NCBI RefSeq assembly: GCF_003614975.1
Contig: NZ_QZWI01000001.1
Span: forward strand, 1,054,001-1,118,000
Reading direction: 5' to 3'
Source: Rahnella bruchi
GTDB lineage: Bacteria; Pseudomonadota; Gammaproteobacteria; Enterobacterales; Enterobacteriaceae
DNA length: 64,000 nucleotides
Positions 17,018 to 25,404 of the stretch are shown one piece after another. Numbering within the stretch: the stretch's first letter is position 1; each line of letters starts with the position of its first letter. Below the pieces are notes generated by a model, which made no database searches, was not told the origin of the DNA, and saw nothing but the letters and a program-made list of their open reading frames with translations. The translations under genes and the position numbers were made by a program.

Positions 17018-18306
17018 AGCGGCACTCTCTTGATTAACTGGTTGTATTCGATCATGTCATTGGTCGTGCCCAGACGGGCCATCAGAACCTCAACATCTTC
17101 AGGATTGGTATGCGGACAATGTTGCTGCATGAAAGCCTGTGCGCGCTCAGTATCGCCGCCCAGCAACTCTTCGCTCATCAGTCGGGTCAGGCCCGCCATC
17201 TGGGTGAAGAACAGCTCAGGATGGAAATCTATCGAGCCGGTTTTCAGTTCAATGCAACCGTGCTCCCGCAGATAATTGAACTGGATCCAGGCCGCGCCTG
17301 CATCGGGATAACTGGACGGGCCACGGCGCAGATAGCGCAGCATTTCGAGAAAATAAATGCGCGCCAGCACCGTGCGGTCGAGCTGTAATCCGTCCGCAAT
17401 CTGCGGAGTCAGACACATCAGCAAACCGAACTGATCCGCCAGCGCTTCCTGCACCATCATTGAACCCCAGCGGTCAATTTTGCTGAGTTTCGGGAAGACG
17501 TTTTCATTACGCACCAGCGAATGTCCGAGATCATGCCCGCGGAACCAGGCAATCAGATAACGCTGACACACCTGGCTGTCCGGCAACGCTTCTTCCGCCC
17601 AGCCCATTTTGGCGGCTTCGGTGCGCGAAAACAGTTCGAACAATTGCAGATAGGTGTTGGCAAATACCACGGTGCGTTTCACCGGCGAATACTTCAGCCC
17701 CTCGTCTTCAGGGAAGAAATACGCAAAGTGTTTCGGATATGTATTGGCCTCACCCGCAATGCCAAACAGATTGATAATCTTGTACGCACAACCCGGCATC
17801 GCCAGTAAATCTGCGGCGATTTCCTTTTGCAGATACAGCAGACTTTCCGGAAACAGGCTGTCCATCACATCCGAGATTTCCTGCAATACCGGCGCGGGTT
17901 CACCAAACCACGAGGAATAAAAACTTTGTTTGGATTTACCGACCCAGGTCGACGTGTTCCCGATACCGAGCACCAGCTGCTGTTCGTTCAGACCGGCGAT
18001 CTGCGGCAGAACTGTTTTCCCACAACTGTCATCCGCCAGGATCTCCGCGCGAAGAAACAGACCGCGCCGGGTATCGGGATCGTCAAACATCGGAGCCAGA
18101 CGAAAACACTGAATCGACATCTCTTCGCGCAGGGCATCCAGCAAACGGCTTTCACAGGCAGCTTCCAGCTGATTAATGGCTTCCGTCAGGCGCAGGCAAT
18201 AGTGAATAGTTTGCAGAGCTTTGGGATTTAAATGGTCCGGAGCATCCAGATCCATCATTGAAACCTGGTATGCCGCAGCAGCTGGCCAAAATGACGTAGT
18301 AAACAT
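17014..18306 (-). CDS. Unrecognised 430-residue protein with an HxxxH...ExxxD motif
   Basis: I do not recognise this family. It is soluble, mostly helical, with no signal peptide. The striking feature is HDLGH at residues 258-262, followed by EALAD with E287 and D291. Spacing and wording recall zinc metallopeptidases of the DPP III (M49) type, which use HELLGH and EExRAE, but also other His/Glu metal-binding enzymes. The rest has no recognised domain. It is the first gene of an operon with a LysE-type exporter (four-base overlap) and sits directly behind an elaborate hairpin leader. An enzyme that releases or makes the exporter's substrate is a reasonable guess, not shown. Confidence 0.6.
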   Translation of the reverse strand: MFTTSFWPAAAAYQVSMMDLDAPDHLNPKALQTIHYCLRLTEAINQLEAACESRLLDALREEMSIQCFRLAPMFDDPDTRRGLFLRAEILADDSCGKTVLPQIAGLNEQQLVLGIGNTSTWVGKSKQSFYSSWFGEPAPVLQEISDVMDSLFPESLLYLQKEIAADLLAMPGCAYKIINLFGIAGEANTYPKHFAYFFPEDEGLKYSPVKRTVVFANTYLQLFELFSRTEAAKMGWAEEALPDSQVCQRYLIAWFRGHDLGHSLVRNENVFPKLSKIDRWGSMMVQEALADQFGLLMCLTPQIADGLQLDRTVLARIYFLEMLRYLRRGPSSYPDAGAAWIQFNYLREHGCIELKTGSIDFHPELFFTQMAGLTRLMSEELLGGDTERAQAFMQQHCPHTNPEDVEVLMARLGTTNDMIEYNQLIKRVPL

Positions 18307-18394
18307 AGTTTCAGACCCTTAAGCGCAATGGAGTAACCTACTAAATCACTCCGCTGCTCACGGGTATTGGAAGAAATTGCGCATAAGTCTGAAC
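18307..18394 (-). promoter_or_regulatory. Candidate structured mRNA leader (riboswitch-like) of the 430-residue/LysE operon
   Basis: Read as RNA on the minus strand, three nested elements form. P1 is 7 bp, UUCAGAC (18393-18387) with GUCUGAA (18316-18310). P2 is 7 bp, GCGCAAU (18382-18376) with AUUGCGC (18329-18323). P3 is a 9-bp hairpin, GGAGUGAUU and GGUUACUCC, with loop UAGUA (18352-18330). P3 abuts P2 directly, so they could stack. An unpaired 23-base strand joins P2 to P3. The ribosome binding site AAGG lies in the internal loop between P1 and P2, and P1 ends two or three bases before the ATG. Three P3 pairs are G-U wobbles and would be mismatches on the other strand, which favours the minus-sense RNA. 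Confidence 0.55.
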
Positions 18395-18459
18395 GCGTGA
18401 TATTGCTCCCAGCGACTACAGTTAACCTATCCGTCTTTTTCTGCCAGGTGTTTGACATC

Positions 18460-19119
18460 ATGAGTTTATCTTTGCGCCATTATCTGCACGTGCGTGGTCG
18501 TTTACTGATCTCGATAATTGCCGGTCTGATTTGCTTTTTTGCGCTTCCCGCGCATCTGGGGATTTTGCAGCGCCTGATGATCGGCTGGAACGTGCTGGCG
18601 TGGATGTATCTGTTTTTCCTGTGGTTTCGCATGCTTCGCACCGAAGCAAAAGATATTCCGCATATCGCTAAAACTCAGGATGAAAGCGCCACCCTGGTGC
18701 TGACGCTGGTCACACTGACCTGTCTGGTCAGCATTCTGGCGATCCTGATGGAACTCGGCTCACTCAAAGAACTGACGGGAACTGCAAAAACCCTGCACAT
18801 TCTGCTGACCGCGACCACGCTGATTGCCTCATGGGCACTGTTGCCGACGTCGTTCGCCATGCATTACGCCCATCACCACTATCTGCGGCGGTCAAAAGAC
18901 GTTACGCCGATGATCTTCCCTGAAAAACCCGCCGAACCCGGCTACTGGGATTTCCTCTATTTCTCTTTCACTATTGCCGTCGCCTCACAAACCGCCGACG
19001 TCGCCACCGGCACCACCGATATGCGCCAAATTGCCCTGTTGCAGTCGGTTATTTCATTTGTGTTTAATCTGGCGATTTTAGGCTTTTCGATTAACGTCGG
19101 GGCGGGGTTACTGAGCTAG
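18460..19119 (+). CDS. DUF1345-family membrane protein
   Basis: 219 residues with about five hydrophobic segments, matching the DUF1345 pattern. The N-terminus is RHYLHVRGRLLISIIAGL, and near the C-terminus there is GYWDFLYFSFTIAVASQTADV followed by the final SFVFNLAILGFSINV. Function is unknown for the family. ATG at 18460 is preferred over the long in-frame start at 18367 because CCAGGTG precedes it and the extra 31 residues would lie in the structured divergent region. It is divergent from the 430-residue/LysE operon. No operon partner is evident downstream. Confidence 0.82.
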   Translation: MSLSLRHYLHVRGRLLISIIAGLICFFALPAHLGILQRLMIGWNVLAWMYLFFLWFRMLRTEAKDIPHIAKTQDESATLVLTLVTLTCLVSILAILMELGSLKELTGTAKTLHILLTATTLIASWALLPTSFAMHYAHHHYLRRSKDVTPMIFPEKPAEPGYWDFLYFSFTIAVASQTADVATGTTDMRQIALLQSVISFVFNLAILGFSINVGAGLLS

Positions 19120-19202
19120 TGATTGAAGTAATGCGCTGCTATTCATAGGATTTTCCGCAGAGTTCACTGTAACTGGAAAATAAGTGGGAAAACACCGAAT
19201 TT

Positions 19203-19218
19203 AGACTTCTATACGTCT
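19203..19218 (+). promoter_or_regulatory. Tandem met-box-like sites (candidate MetJ operator)
   Basis: Two adjacent octamers, AGACTTCT and ATACGTCT, each match the MetJ box AGACGTCT at seven of eight positions. They sit in a longer dyad TTTAGAC-N8-GTCTAAA. They lie just upstream of a possible -10 (TACAAT, 19238-19243) and 62 bp before the binding-protein start. Tandem octamers are how MetJ binds; two is the known minimum. MetJ control is inference. Confidence 0.5.
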
Positions 19219-19280
19219 AAAACTTAGTGTAGGTTTTTACAATATTTTCCCAATCTGGTTACGTTTAAGGAACTCCATTT

Positions 19281-20099
19281 ATGCGCACTCCGTTTGTTGC
19301 TGTGACACTCCTTGCTGCGACGCTGTTTTCTGCTGCCTCTTTTGCCGGTGCGACGCTTGATCGCGTGACCAAAACTGGCGTACTGCGCAATGCCATTGTG
19401 AACGATTATCCGCCATTTGGGTTTATTGATGACAATAACCAGCTGGCCGGTTTTGACGTGGATGTGGCGAAAGCCGTGGCGCAGCGCATGGGCGTAAAAC
19501 TTGAAATTATCGCGCCGGGCTGGGAAACCATTGTCGGCGGTAAATGGCAGGGGCGTTGGGACACCTGCATCTGTTCGATGACGCCAAATACCGAGCGCGC
19601 CAAAGTGCTGGATTTCCCGACCGCGTATTACAGCTCACCGGCGGTGCTGGTGGTGAATAAGAAAGATGACCGCATTAAATCGGCAGCCGATCTGAGCAAC
19701 AAAAAGATTGGTGTCGGCATCGGTTCATCCTATGAAACCTACCTGCAAAAAACGCTGGTGATCCCCGGCAGTAAGCCGATTGTCTTCCCGTTCGACAGCG
19801 TTCAGGTTATTCCAAGTGACGAAGAAGTGGCGTTCCAGAATCTGGCGCTCGGACCGGGCGTTCGCCTCGATGGCGTGGTATCGGATTTAGCCACGGCTAA
19901 CGCCCGTATCAAACGTGCGCCGGTATTTAAAATTGTCACCGAACTCTACGCAGAACCAAACTGGGTCGCGACCGACAAAGGCGACGCAGAGTGGGATAAG
20001 AAAGTGGCTGACACCATTAAGTCACTGCGTAACGACGGCACGCTGGCGAAAATCTCCCAGCACTGGCTGGGTGAAGATATTACGCACGAGGTACCGTGA
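19281..20099 (+). CDS. Polar amino acid ABC transporter, periplasmic binding protein
   Basis: 272 residues of the PAAT/SBP_bac_3 family. It has a cleavable signal peptide (about 22 residues, ending SAASFAGA) and then the fold signatures: GVLRNAIVNDYPPFGFID, AGFDVDVAKAVAQRMGVKLE, WDTCICSMTPNTERAKVLDF and the C-terminal DGTLAKISQHWLG. The Arg in NTERAKVLDF is the usual carboxylate-binding residue. The gene is coupled to the permease (TGATG overlap). Met-box-like sites upstream, and an aminotransferase downstream, point to methionine or a related sulfur compound as ligand, but this is inferred from context only. Confidence 0.9.
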   Translation: MRTPFVAVTLLAATLFSAASFAGATLDRVTKTGVLRNAIVNDYPPFGFIDDNNQLAGFDVDVAKAVAQRMGVKLEIIAPGWETIVGGKWQGRWDTCICSMTPNTERAKVLDFPTAYYSSPAVLVVNKKDDRIKSAADLSNKKIGVGIGSSYETYLQKTLVIPGSKPIVFPFDSVQVIPSDEEVAFQNLALGPGVRLDGVVSDLATANARIKRAPVFKIVTELYAEPNWVATDKGDAEWDKKVADTIKSLRNDGTLAKISQHWLGEDITHEVP

Positions 20100-20923
20100 T
20101 GCCGCAAATCCCGGACAGCCAGCCGAAGGTGGAAACCCCGGAGCGCTGGCACCACGCACACGCGTTTAAATTTAAAACCGGGCTGACGTGGCTGATTTTA
20201 CTCAGCCTGCTGCTCGGCACATTCAGCAAAATGGGGCTGGACTGGAGCCTGATAGGCCAGAAACTCCCCTTTCTGCTGGGCTTGCGTCTGTCACCGGACG
20301 GCTTTATTCAGGGTGCGGCGCTGACCATTATGATCACCGCCTGCTCGATGTTTTTCTGTCTGCTGATTGGGCTTATTACCGCGCTCGGGCGGATGTCGGA
20401 AAACGCGCTGGCCTTTGGCTGCGCGACGTTTTACGCCTCGCTGTTTCGCGGGACGCCGCTGCTGGTACAAGTGCTGATTATCTATCTGGCGCTGCCGCAG
20501 GTAGGTATTGTGCTCGGTGCGCTCAGTTCCGGTATCATCGCATTATCAATGAACTACGGTGCTTATCTTGCGGAAACTATCCGCAGTGGCGTGCTTTCGG
20601 TACCGCGTGGTCAGCAGGAAGCTGCACTGGCACTCGGTGTATCGCGCTGGACGGTAGCCGTTCACGTGACGGCACCACAGGCCCTGCGCATTATTATTCC
20701 GCCTGCCGGATCGATGTTTATATCGATGCTGAAGGACTCTTCTCTTGTCTCGCTGATGGGGCTGTGGGAGCTGAATTTTCTGGCACAATCGTACGGGCGC
20801 AGCACTTACCGTTATATGGAAATGCTGGCGACGGCGGCGGCGATATACTGGATTATGTCGATCGTGCTGGAGCTGTTGCAAAGCCGCCTTGAGCGCCGTT
20901 TTGCACAAGGGCAGCGCCGGTAA
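20099..20923 (+). CDS. Polar amino acid ABC transporter permease
   Basis: About 274 residues. A cytoplasmic N-terminal tail of about 30 residues is followed by membrane segments and the HisM/GlnP-type permease signature. The EAA-loop region reads RGQQEAALALGVSRWTVAVH, with the preceding LFRGTPLLVQVLIIYLALP. It would form the membrane channel for the upstream binding protein. ATG at 20099 overlaps the binding-protein stop; GTG at 20096 is an alternative. No ATP-binding subunit is encoded here, so the pair must borrow an ATPase from another locus or the system is incomplete. Confidence 0.9.
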   Translation: MPQIPDSQPKVETPERWHHAHAFKFKTGLTWLILLSLLLGTFSKMGLDWSLIGQKLPFLLGLRLSPDGFIQGAALTIMITACSMFFCLLIGLITALGRMSENALAFGCATFYASLFRGTPLLVQVLIIYLALPQVGIVLGALSSGIIALSMNYGAYLAETIRSGVLSVPRGQQEAALALGVSRWTVAVHVTAPQALRIIIPPAGSMFISMLKDSSLVSLMGLWELNFLAQSYGRSTYRYMEMLATAAAIYWIMSIVLELLQSRLERRFAQGQRR

Positions 20924-20970
20924 TGTTATAGTTTTCACTCATTTTTGGATTTTTCATCAACGGGTACGCC

Positions 20971-22101
20971 ATGTCTTTTCCTGAAGATTTTCGTTTAATC
21001 AGCTATCTTTCGCGCCTCGAGCACGCCGTCCGTTTTCCGCTGTCGTCGTCTTATCCGGAATCGATGAGCATCGATACCTTGTTTGAGCTGGCGGGAAAAC
21101 AGCATCGTGCGCCGTTCATGCAAACCACTCTGGATTACCCGCCGCTGCGCGGAACGCCCGAACTGCTGGATGCCATCGCCTCGACGTATAAAAATATCAC
21201 CGCGCAGGACGTCATCAGTTTTGCCGGTGCTGACGAAGCGATTTACGCCAGCTTCCAGATGCTGCTCAAAACCGGCGATCACGCGGTGGTGATCACCCCC
21301 AACTATCAGTCGCTGGAAAGCGTGCCGTTATCGCTGTGTGACGTCACCGGCGTGGCGCTTGAGGAAGATAACGACTGGGCGCTGGATACCGGTAAAGTCC
21401 GCGATGCGCTACGCGCCAATACCAAAGTGCTGGTGATTAACTTCCCGCATAATCCGACCGGGGCACTGATCAGCCGTCAGCAACTCAATGAACTGGTCGA
21501 CCTGTGCCGCGAGCACGGGATCTGGATCTTCTCCGACGAAGTGTACCGTATGACGGAGTTCGATCCGGCCGATCGTCTGCCGCAGCTGGCTGATATTTAC
21601 GAGCGCGGGATCTCCCTGAATGTGACCTCTAAGGCTTACGGCTTACCGGGCCTGCGCATCGGCTGGGTCGCGTGTCAGGATAAAGCGTGGATGCTGGAAC
21701 TTGAGCGCATGAAGCAGTATCTGTCGATCTGCAATTCCATGCCCGGAGAATTTCTGACTACCGTCGCGCTCAACGCCCGTGCACCAATACTGGAACGGGT
21801 CATGGAGCGCTCACGCCGACAGCTCACAACCCTCACCGAATTCCTGGCGAAATACCCCCATCTTTTCCGGCTCTCCGTGCCGAAAGCCGGTGTGCTGGCA
21901 TTCCCAAGGTATACCGGCACAGAAGGCGCAGAAGCTTTTGCCACGCAACTGGTGGAAGAAGCCGGTGTGATGGTTATTCCTTCCGTCGCCTACGCGTCAG
22001 AACTCAATACCGTGTCTGAAGATTTCCTGCGCATCGGTTTTGGCCGTGAAAATCTTGATGAAGCACTGGGTGAAACAGGCAATTGGCTGGATAAACGCTG
22101 A
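20971..22101 (+). CDS. PLP-dependent class I/II aminotransferase
   Basis: 376 residues of fold type I. The PLP lysine is K221 in SKAYGLPGLRIGW. Other cofactor contacts are visible: the Asn in NFPHNPTG, the Asp and Tyr in FSDEVYR, and the C-terminal LRIGFGRENL Arg that binds the substrate carboxylate. It begins 47 bp after the permease stop and is probably in the same transcript. It would transaminate the imported amino acid. It is not obviously YbdL, and its substrate cannot be read from sequence. The stop lies 12 bp from the end of the convergent LysR gene. Confidence 0.88.
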   Translation: MSFPEDFRLISYLSRLEHAVRFPLSSSYPESMSIDTLFELAGKQHRAPFMQTTLDYPPLRGTPELLDAIASTYKNITAQDVISFAGADEAIYASFQMLLKTGDHAVVITPNYQSLESVPLSLCDVTGVALEEDNDWALDTGKVRDALRANTKVLVINFPHNPTGALISRQQLNELVDLCREHGIWIFSDEVYRMTEFDPADRLPQLADIYERGISLNVTSKAYGLPGLRIGWVACQDKAWMLELERMKQYLSICNSMPGEFLTTVALNARAPILERVMERSRRQLTTLTEFLAKYPHLFRLSVPKAGVLAFPRYTGTEGAEAFATQLVEEAGVMVIPSVAYASELNTVSEDFLRIGFGRENLDEALGETGNWLDKR

Positions 22102-22113
22102 GATTGAAATTGC

Positions 22114-22995
22114 TCAGCCCAGCACCTGTTTTTCGGTCAGAAAATCGATAAATACCCGGACTTTTGGCAGCATATGGCGGCTGCTCGGCCACACTACCGA
22201 GAATTTGCCGCCCTCTTTCAGATACGGTGACAACACCGAAATCAGCTCGCCGGACGCCAGATAATCCCGCACGATAAATTCCGGCACATATGCCAGTCCT
22301 AATCCCTGCAACGTCGCCTGTAAAATCGATTCCAGGTTATTGCTGCTCAGTGCCAGCGGCAGCTCAGGGGGCGTTGCGCCTGTCATCTCCCACTCCTGCC
22401 ACTGCCCGTTACCCGGAAACCGGTAGCGCAGACAGGCGTGCTGATAAAGATCATCAGGATTATGCGGCACCGGATGCTCAGCAAAATAGTGCGCAGCTCC
22501 CACTATCGCAAACCGGAACGGCCCGAGGCGGCGCGACATCATCTGCGAACTGCTCAGCTCGCCGCTGCGAATGGCGATATCAAAACCTTCATCAATGACA
22601 TCTACCATCCGGTCGCTGAAATCCAGATCCAGCTCAACGTCGGGATAACGCTGGCGGAATTCCGGCAGGTGCGGCAGCAGCATGCGGTAACCGATAGCCG
22701 GTGCGGTGATACGCAATTTTCCACGCGGCACGGCGGAAATCCGCACCAGCTCCTGCTCGGCATCTTCCAGTTGCGAAACGATATTCTGGCAGCGTTCGAA
22801 AAACAGCTGGCCTTCGTCGGTCAGGCTGATACGCCGGGTGCTGCGGTTGAACAGCCTCACACTCAGCTTTTCTTCCAGCCGCGCCACGCTTTTACCCACC
22901 GCCGAGGCAGAAATGCCCATCCGTTCTGCGGCTGCGGCAAAACTCTGACTCTGCGCCGCGCGGACGAACGCCAGTAGCCCGTTGAGGTTTTCCAT
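22114..22995 (-). CDS. LysR-family transcriptional regulator
   Basis: 293 residues with an N-terminal winged helix-turn-helix (LLAFVRAAQSQSFAAAAERM, then SASAVGKSVARLEEKLSVRLF and NRSTRRISLT) and a periplasmic-binding-protein-like effector domain from about residue 90. It belongs to the DsdC/AaeR-like group common beside MFS pumps. It is divergent from the MFS transporter at 23111 and probably controls it, with a dyad in the 115-bp gap. The start has an AGGAG ribosome binding site. The inducer is unknown. Confidence 0.9.
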   Translation of the reverse strand: MENLNGLLAFVRAAQSQSFAAAAERMGISASAVGKSVARLEEKLSVRLFNRSTRRISLTDEGQLFFERCQNIVSQLEDAEQELVRISAVPRGKLRITAPAIGYRMLLPHLPEFRQRYPDVELDLDFSDRMVDVIDEGFDIAIRSGELSSSQMMSRRLGPFRFAIVGAAHYFAEHPVPHNPDDLYQHACLRYRFPGNGQWQEWEMTGATPPELPLALSSNNLESILQATLQGLGLAYVPEFIVRDYLASGELISVLSPYLKEGGKFSVVWPSSRHMLPKVRVFIDFLTEKQVLG

Positions 22996-23023
22996 TTTCG
23001 ACTCCTGTTTATTCGAGCGTTTT

Positions 23024-23042
23024 AGTCCTTAATCATCGGACT
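23024..23042. promoter_or_regulatory. Dyad in the LysR/MFS divergent promoter
   Basis: AGTCC-N9-GGACT lies about 30 bp upstream of the LysR start and 70 bp upstream of the MFS start. LysR proteins usually bind interrupted dyads with a T-N11-A core at such places. A single imperfectly placed dyad is only suggestive. Confidence 0.35.
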
Positions 23043-23110
23043 TACAGCCTGTTTCCGCAACATTACTGACATTTTATCATCATTATTATCGTCAACTGTC
23101 GGAAGAAGCC

Positions 23111-24649
23111 ATGAACTCAACAACAACACAGTCAGCGGGCAGCCCGCGGGTTTTATTTACCGTGTGTCTGGCGGCGGTCATTTTGCCCCTCAACTTTGTC
23201 AGCGGCGCGGTAGCCACGCCCGCGATTGCCCGTGAACTCGGCGGCAGCGCGCAGGCACTGAGCTGGATAACCAATTCTTTTATGCTGACCTTCGGCTGCT
23301 TTCTGATGGCCGCCGGAGCGCTGGCCGATGAACTGGGACGTAAAAAAGTGTTTATCAGCGGCGTCTCGCTGTTTGCATTGCTGTCGTTATTGCAGGCTTT
23401 CAGCAGCAGTTTGCTGTGGATCGATCTGCTGCGCGCGGCACAGGGCATCGCCGCCGCTGGCGCACTGGCTGGCGGCGCAGCGGCTCTGGCACAGGAGTTT
23501 GACGGTGCAGCGCGCACCAGAGCGTTCAGCCTGATGGGCAGCAGTTTTGGCATCGGGCTCGCTTTCGGCCCGTTCCTCGCAGGTGTACTGATCGCGAATT
23601 TCGGCTGGCGGGCGGTATTTTTCTCCGCCACGGTGATTGCCGTGCTTTCGCTGGTCACGGGTGCGACCCGGATGCGTGAAACCCGTAACCCGCAGGCGAC
23701 GGGCATTGACTGGCCGGGTACTGTCACTTTCACCGCGATGCTGGCGCTGCTGACCTGGGCGTTGATGGAAATCCCGCCATCCGGTCTGCACAGTCCGCTG
23801 GTACTTTCGCTGCTGGCTGCTGCAGCTTTGCTGCTGGTGATTTTTGTTATCGTGGAACGGCGGGTAAAAAACCCGATGCTCGATTTATCACTGTTCCGCT
23901 ATATCCGTTTTATCGGTGTGCAGGCGCTGCCTCTGGCCACGGGTTTCTGTTTTGTGGTGCTGCTGGTGATTTTACCGATGCTGTTTATCGGCGTAGAAAA
24001 TCTTAGCGAAGAACGTGCCGGACTGATGATGATGGCGCTTTCGGTACCGATGCTGGTGGTTCCGCTGCTGGCGGCATGGCTGACGCGCTGGGTGTCCGCA
24101 GGTGTGTTATGTACATCAGGCTTAGTGATTGCCGCCGCCGGTTTAGGCTGGCTGAGTCAGGCGGTGCTGGCGCAAAATATGACCGCGATGATTGCGCCGA
24201 TGGTGATAATTGGCATCGGTACTGGTCTGCCGTGGGGGCTGATGGATGGATTGTCGGTGAGCGTGGTTCCCAAAGAGCGCGCAGGCATGGCGACCGGGAT
24301 TTTCAGCACCACGCGCGTGGCCGGAGAAGGCATTTCGCTGGCGATCGTCGGTGCCATTCTGTCGGCATTAACACACAGCGCACTGGCGGCGAATTTTACA
24401 GTGGGTGACATCAGTCAGGCTGCGCAGCGGCTGGCAACCGGTAATCTCGCCGTGGCGCAGCAACTTATTGGGCAGGCCAGCACGGCGCAGCTTCAGCAGC
24501 TTTATGCCGCTTCACTGCACCCGCTGTTGCTGTGTCTGATGGCAATTACGCTGGTTTCCGCGCTGGTGGTACTGCTGGCACTGCGGGGCAATCATCAGGA
24601 AACATCTGAAACGGCGCACGCTGTGTGTCAGAAGGATCTGTCGCCGTAA
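23111..24649 (+). CDS. MFS transporter, DHA2-type drug/proton antiporter family
   Basis: 512 residues with about fourteen membrane segments, as in the DHA2 (EmrB/QacA-like) group. Family motifs are visible: the loop after TM2 reads LADELGRKKVFISG, the motif C-like stretch is GIGLAFGPFLAGVL, and TM1 has the D-lacking opening PLNFVSGAVATPAIARELG. It is expected to export drugs or other small hydrophobic compounds. It is divergent from a LysR regulator. The 3' end overlaps the end of the ydcF-like gene by 22 bp in convergent orientation. A GGAAGAAG ribosome binding site supports the start. Confidence 0.9.
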   Translation: MNSTTTQSAGSPRVLFTVCLAAVILPLNFVSGAVATPAIARELGGSAQALSWITNSFMLTFGCFLMAAGALADELGRKKVFISGVSLFALLSLLQAFSSSLLWIDLLRAAQGIAAAGALAGGAAALAQEFDGAARTRAFSLMGSSFGIGLAFGPFLAGVLIANFGWRAVFFSATVIAVLSLVTGATRMRETRNPQATGIDWPGTVTFTAMLALLTWALMEIPPSGLHSPLVLSLLAAAALLLVIFVIVERRVKNPMLDLSLFRYIRFIGVQALPLATGFCFVVLLVILPMLFIGVENLSEERAGLMMMALSVPMLVVPLLAAWLTRWVSAGVLCTSGLVIAAAGLGWLSQAVLAQNMTAMIAPMVIIGIGTGLPWGLMDGLSVSVVPKERAGMATGIFSTTRVAGEGISLAIVGAILSALTHSALAANFTVGDISQAAQRLATGNLAVAQQLIGQASTAQLQQLYAASLHPLLLCLMAITLVSALVVLLALRGNHQETSETAHAVCQKDLSP

Positions 24650-25404
24650 TCCGCTTCCAGCACCGGACGCAACCGCGCGTAGATTTCCTCGATCTCAGCG
24701 GGGATCTGCACTTCTGCAATAAAGCCTGCACCTCGCGGGCCATACCCGCCCGGCGCATTACGCAGGCGCGGGATCTCGCCGAGCAACAACGACACGAATC
24801 GTGGCAAAGACCACAGGCTGTGATTCCCTTCTCCGGCAAAGCGCAGCCCTTTACCTTCGCGCTCCAGCTGAGGCACCAGCACCGGCCAGTTCAGGAATAT
24901 CACTTCAGGACGATCGCGCCAGACGTGGCGGAAACTGGCGTCGGTGCGCAACTGCATCAGCGGATCCTGCACCAGCGTGATGTGAGTGTAATTGTCATCG
25001 ACCAGATCCAGCACCCGCCGCGCCTGTAAGGCATTGTCGCCACAGTTAGTTGAGCCGGTTTCCAGCAAAATCTGCTTTTGTGGCACTGCGCAGCACTGCA
25101 CGGCAATATCGTTCAGCACCTCAGCTTCACTGCGACCCGAGGTATGAATGTGCCGGTAGCGCGGATGAGTTTGCACCGCCTGATACAGCAAATCAGTCGA
25201 GTGCCCGATCCCTCCGGCAATCAGCAACCGGGAAACTGAACCCTGCACCACCGCCTGAAATGCCGCTTCGGCGGTCGGTAAAATCGCATTGCCCAGCAGG
25301 ATCATCAGAGAGGGTTCACCCATCGGCCCCTTTCCTGAAGTCTGATCAAAAGCCAGAAAATACGCCAGCCGGTTCATATCGTTAATCACGGACTCAGTAA
25401 ACAT
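24628..25404 (-). CDS. ydcF: YdcF-like DUF218 protein
   Basis: 258 residues of the DUF218 fold. It follows E. coli YdcF in order and wording: ILLGNAILPTAEAA, LLIAGGIGHSTDLLYQAV, the STNCGDNA motif, VQDPLMQLRT, and LPRFVSLLLGEIPRLRNAPGGYGPRG near the end. E. coli YdcF is known to bind S-adenosylmethionine, but its reaction is unknown. No signal peptide is seen, so it is probably cytoplasmic, unlike the membrane-anchored SanA/ElyC DUF218 proteins. The 3' end overlaps the MFS gene, and no terminator is seen between them. Confidence 0.88.
   Translation of the reverse strand: MFTESVINDMNRLAYFLAFDQTSGKGPMGEPSLMILLGNAILPTAEAAFQAVVQGSVSRLLIAGGIGHSTDLLYQAVQTHPRYRHIHTSGRSEAEVLNDIAVQCCAVPQKQILLETGSTNCGDNALQARRVLDLVDDNYTHITLVQDPLMQLRTDASFRHVWRDRPEVIFLNWPVLVPQLEREGKGLRFAGEGNHSLWSLPRFVSLLLGEIPRLRNAPGGYGPRGAGFIAEVQIPAEIEEIYARLRPVLEADYGDRSF

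Noticed and set aside
18367-18459. Upstream start for the DUF1345 protein
   Set aside because: It would code through the structured divergent leader; the ATG at 18460 has a better ribosome binding site and begins the family domain.
22097-22118. GCTGAG-N10-CTCAGC as a terminator between the aminotransferase and LysR genes
   Set aside because: Only six base pairs, no T-run on either side, and it overlaps both coding ends.
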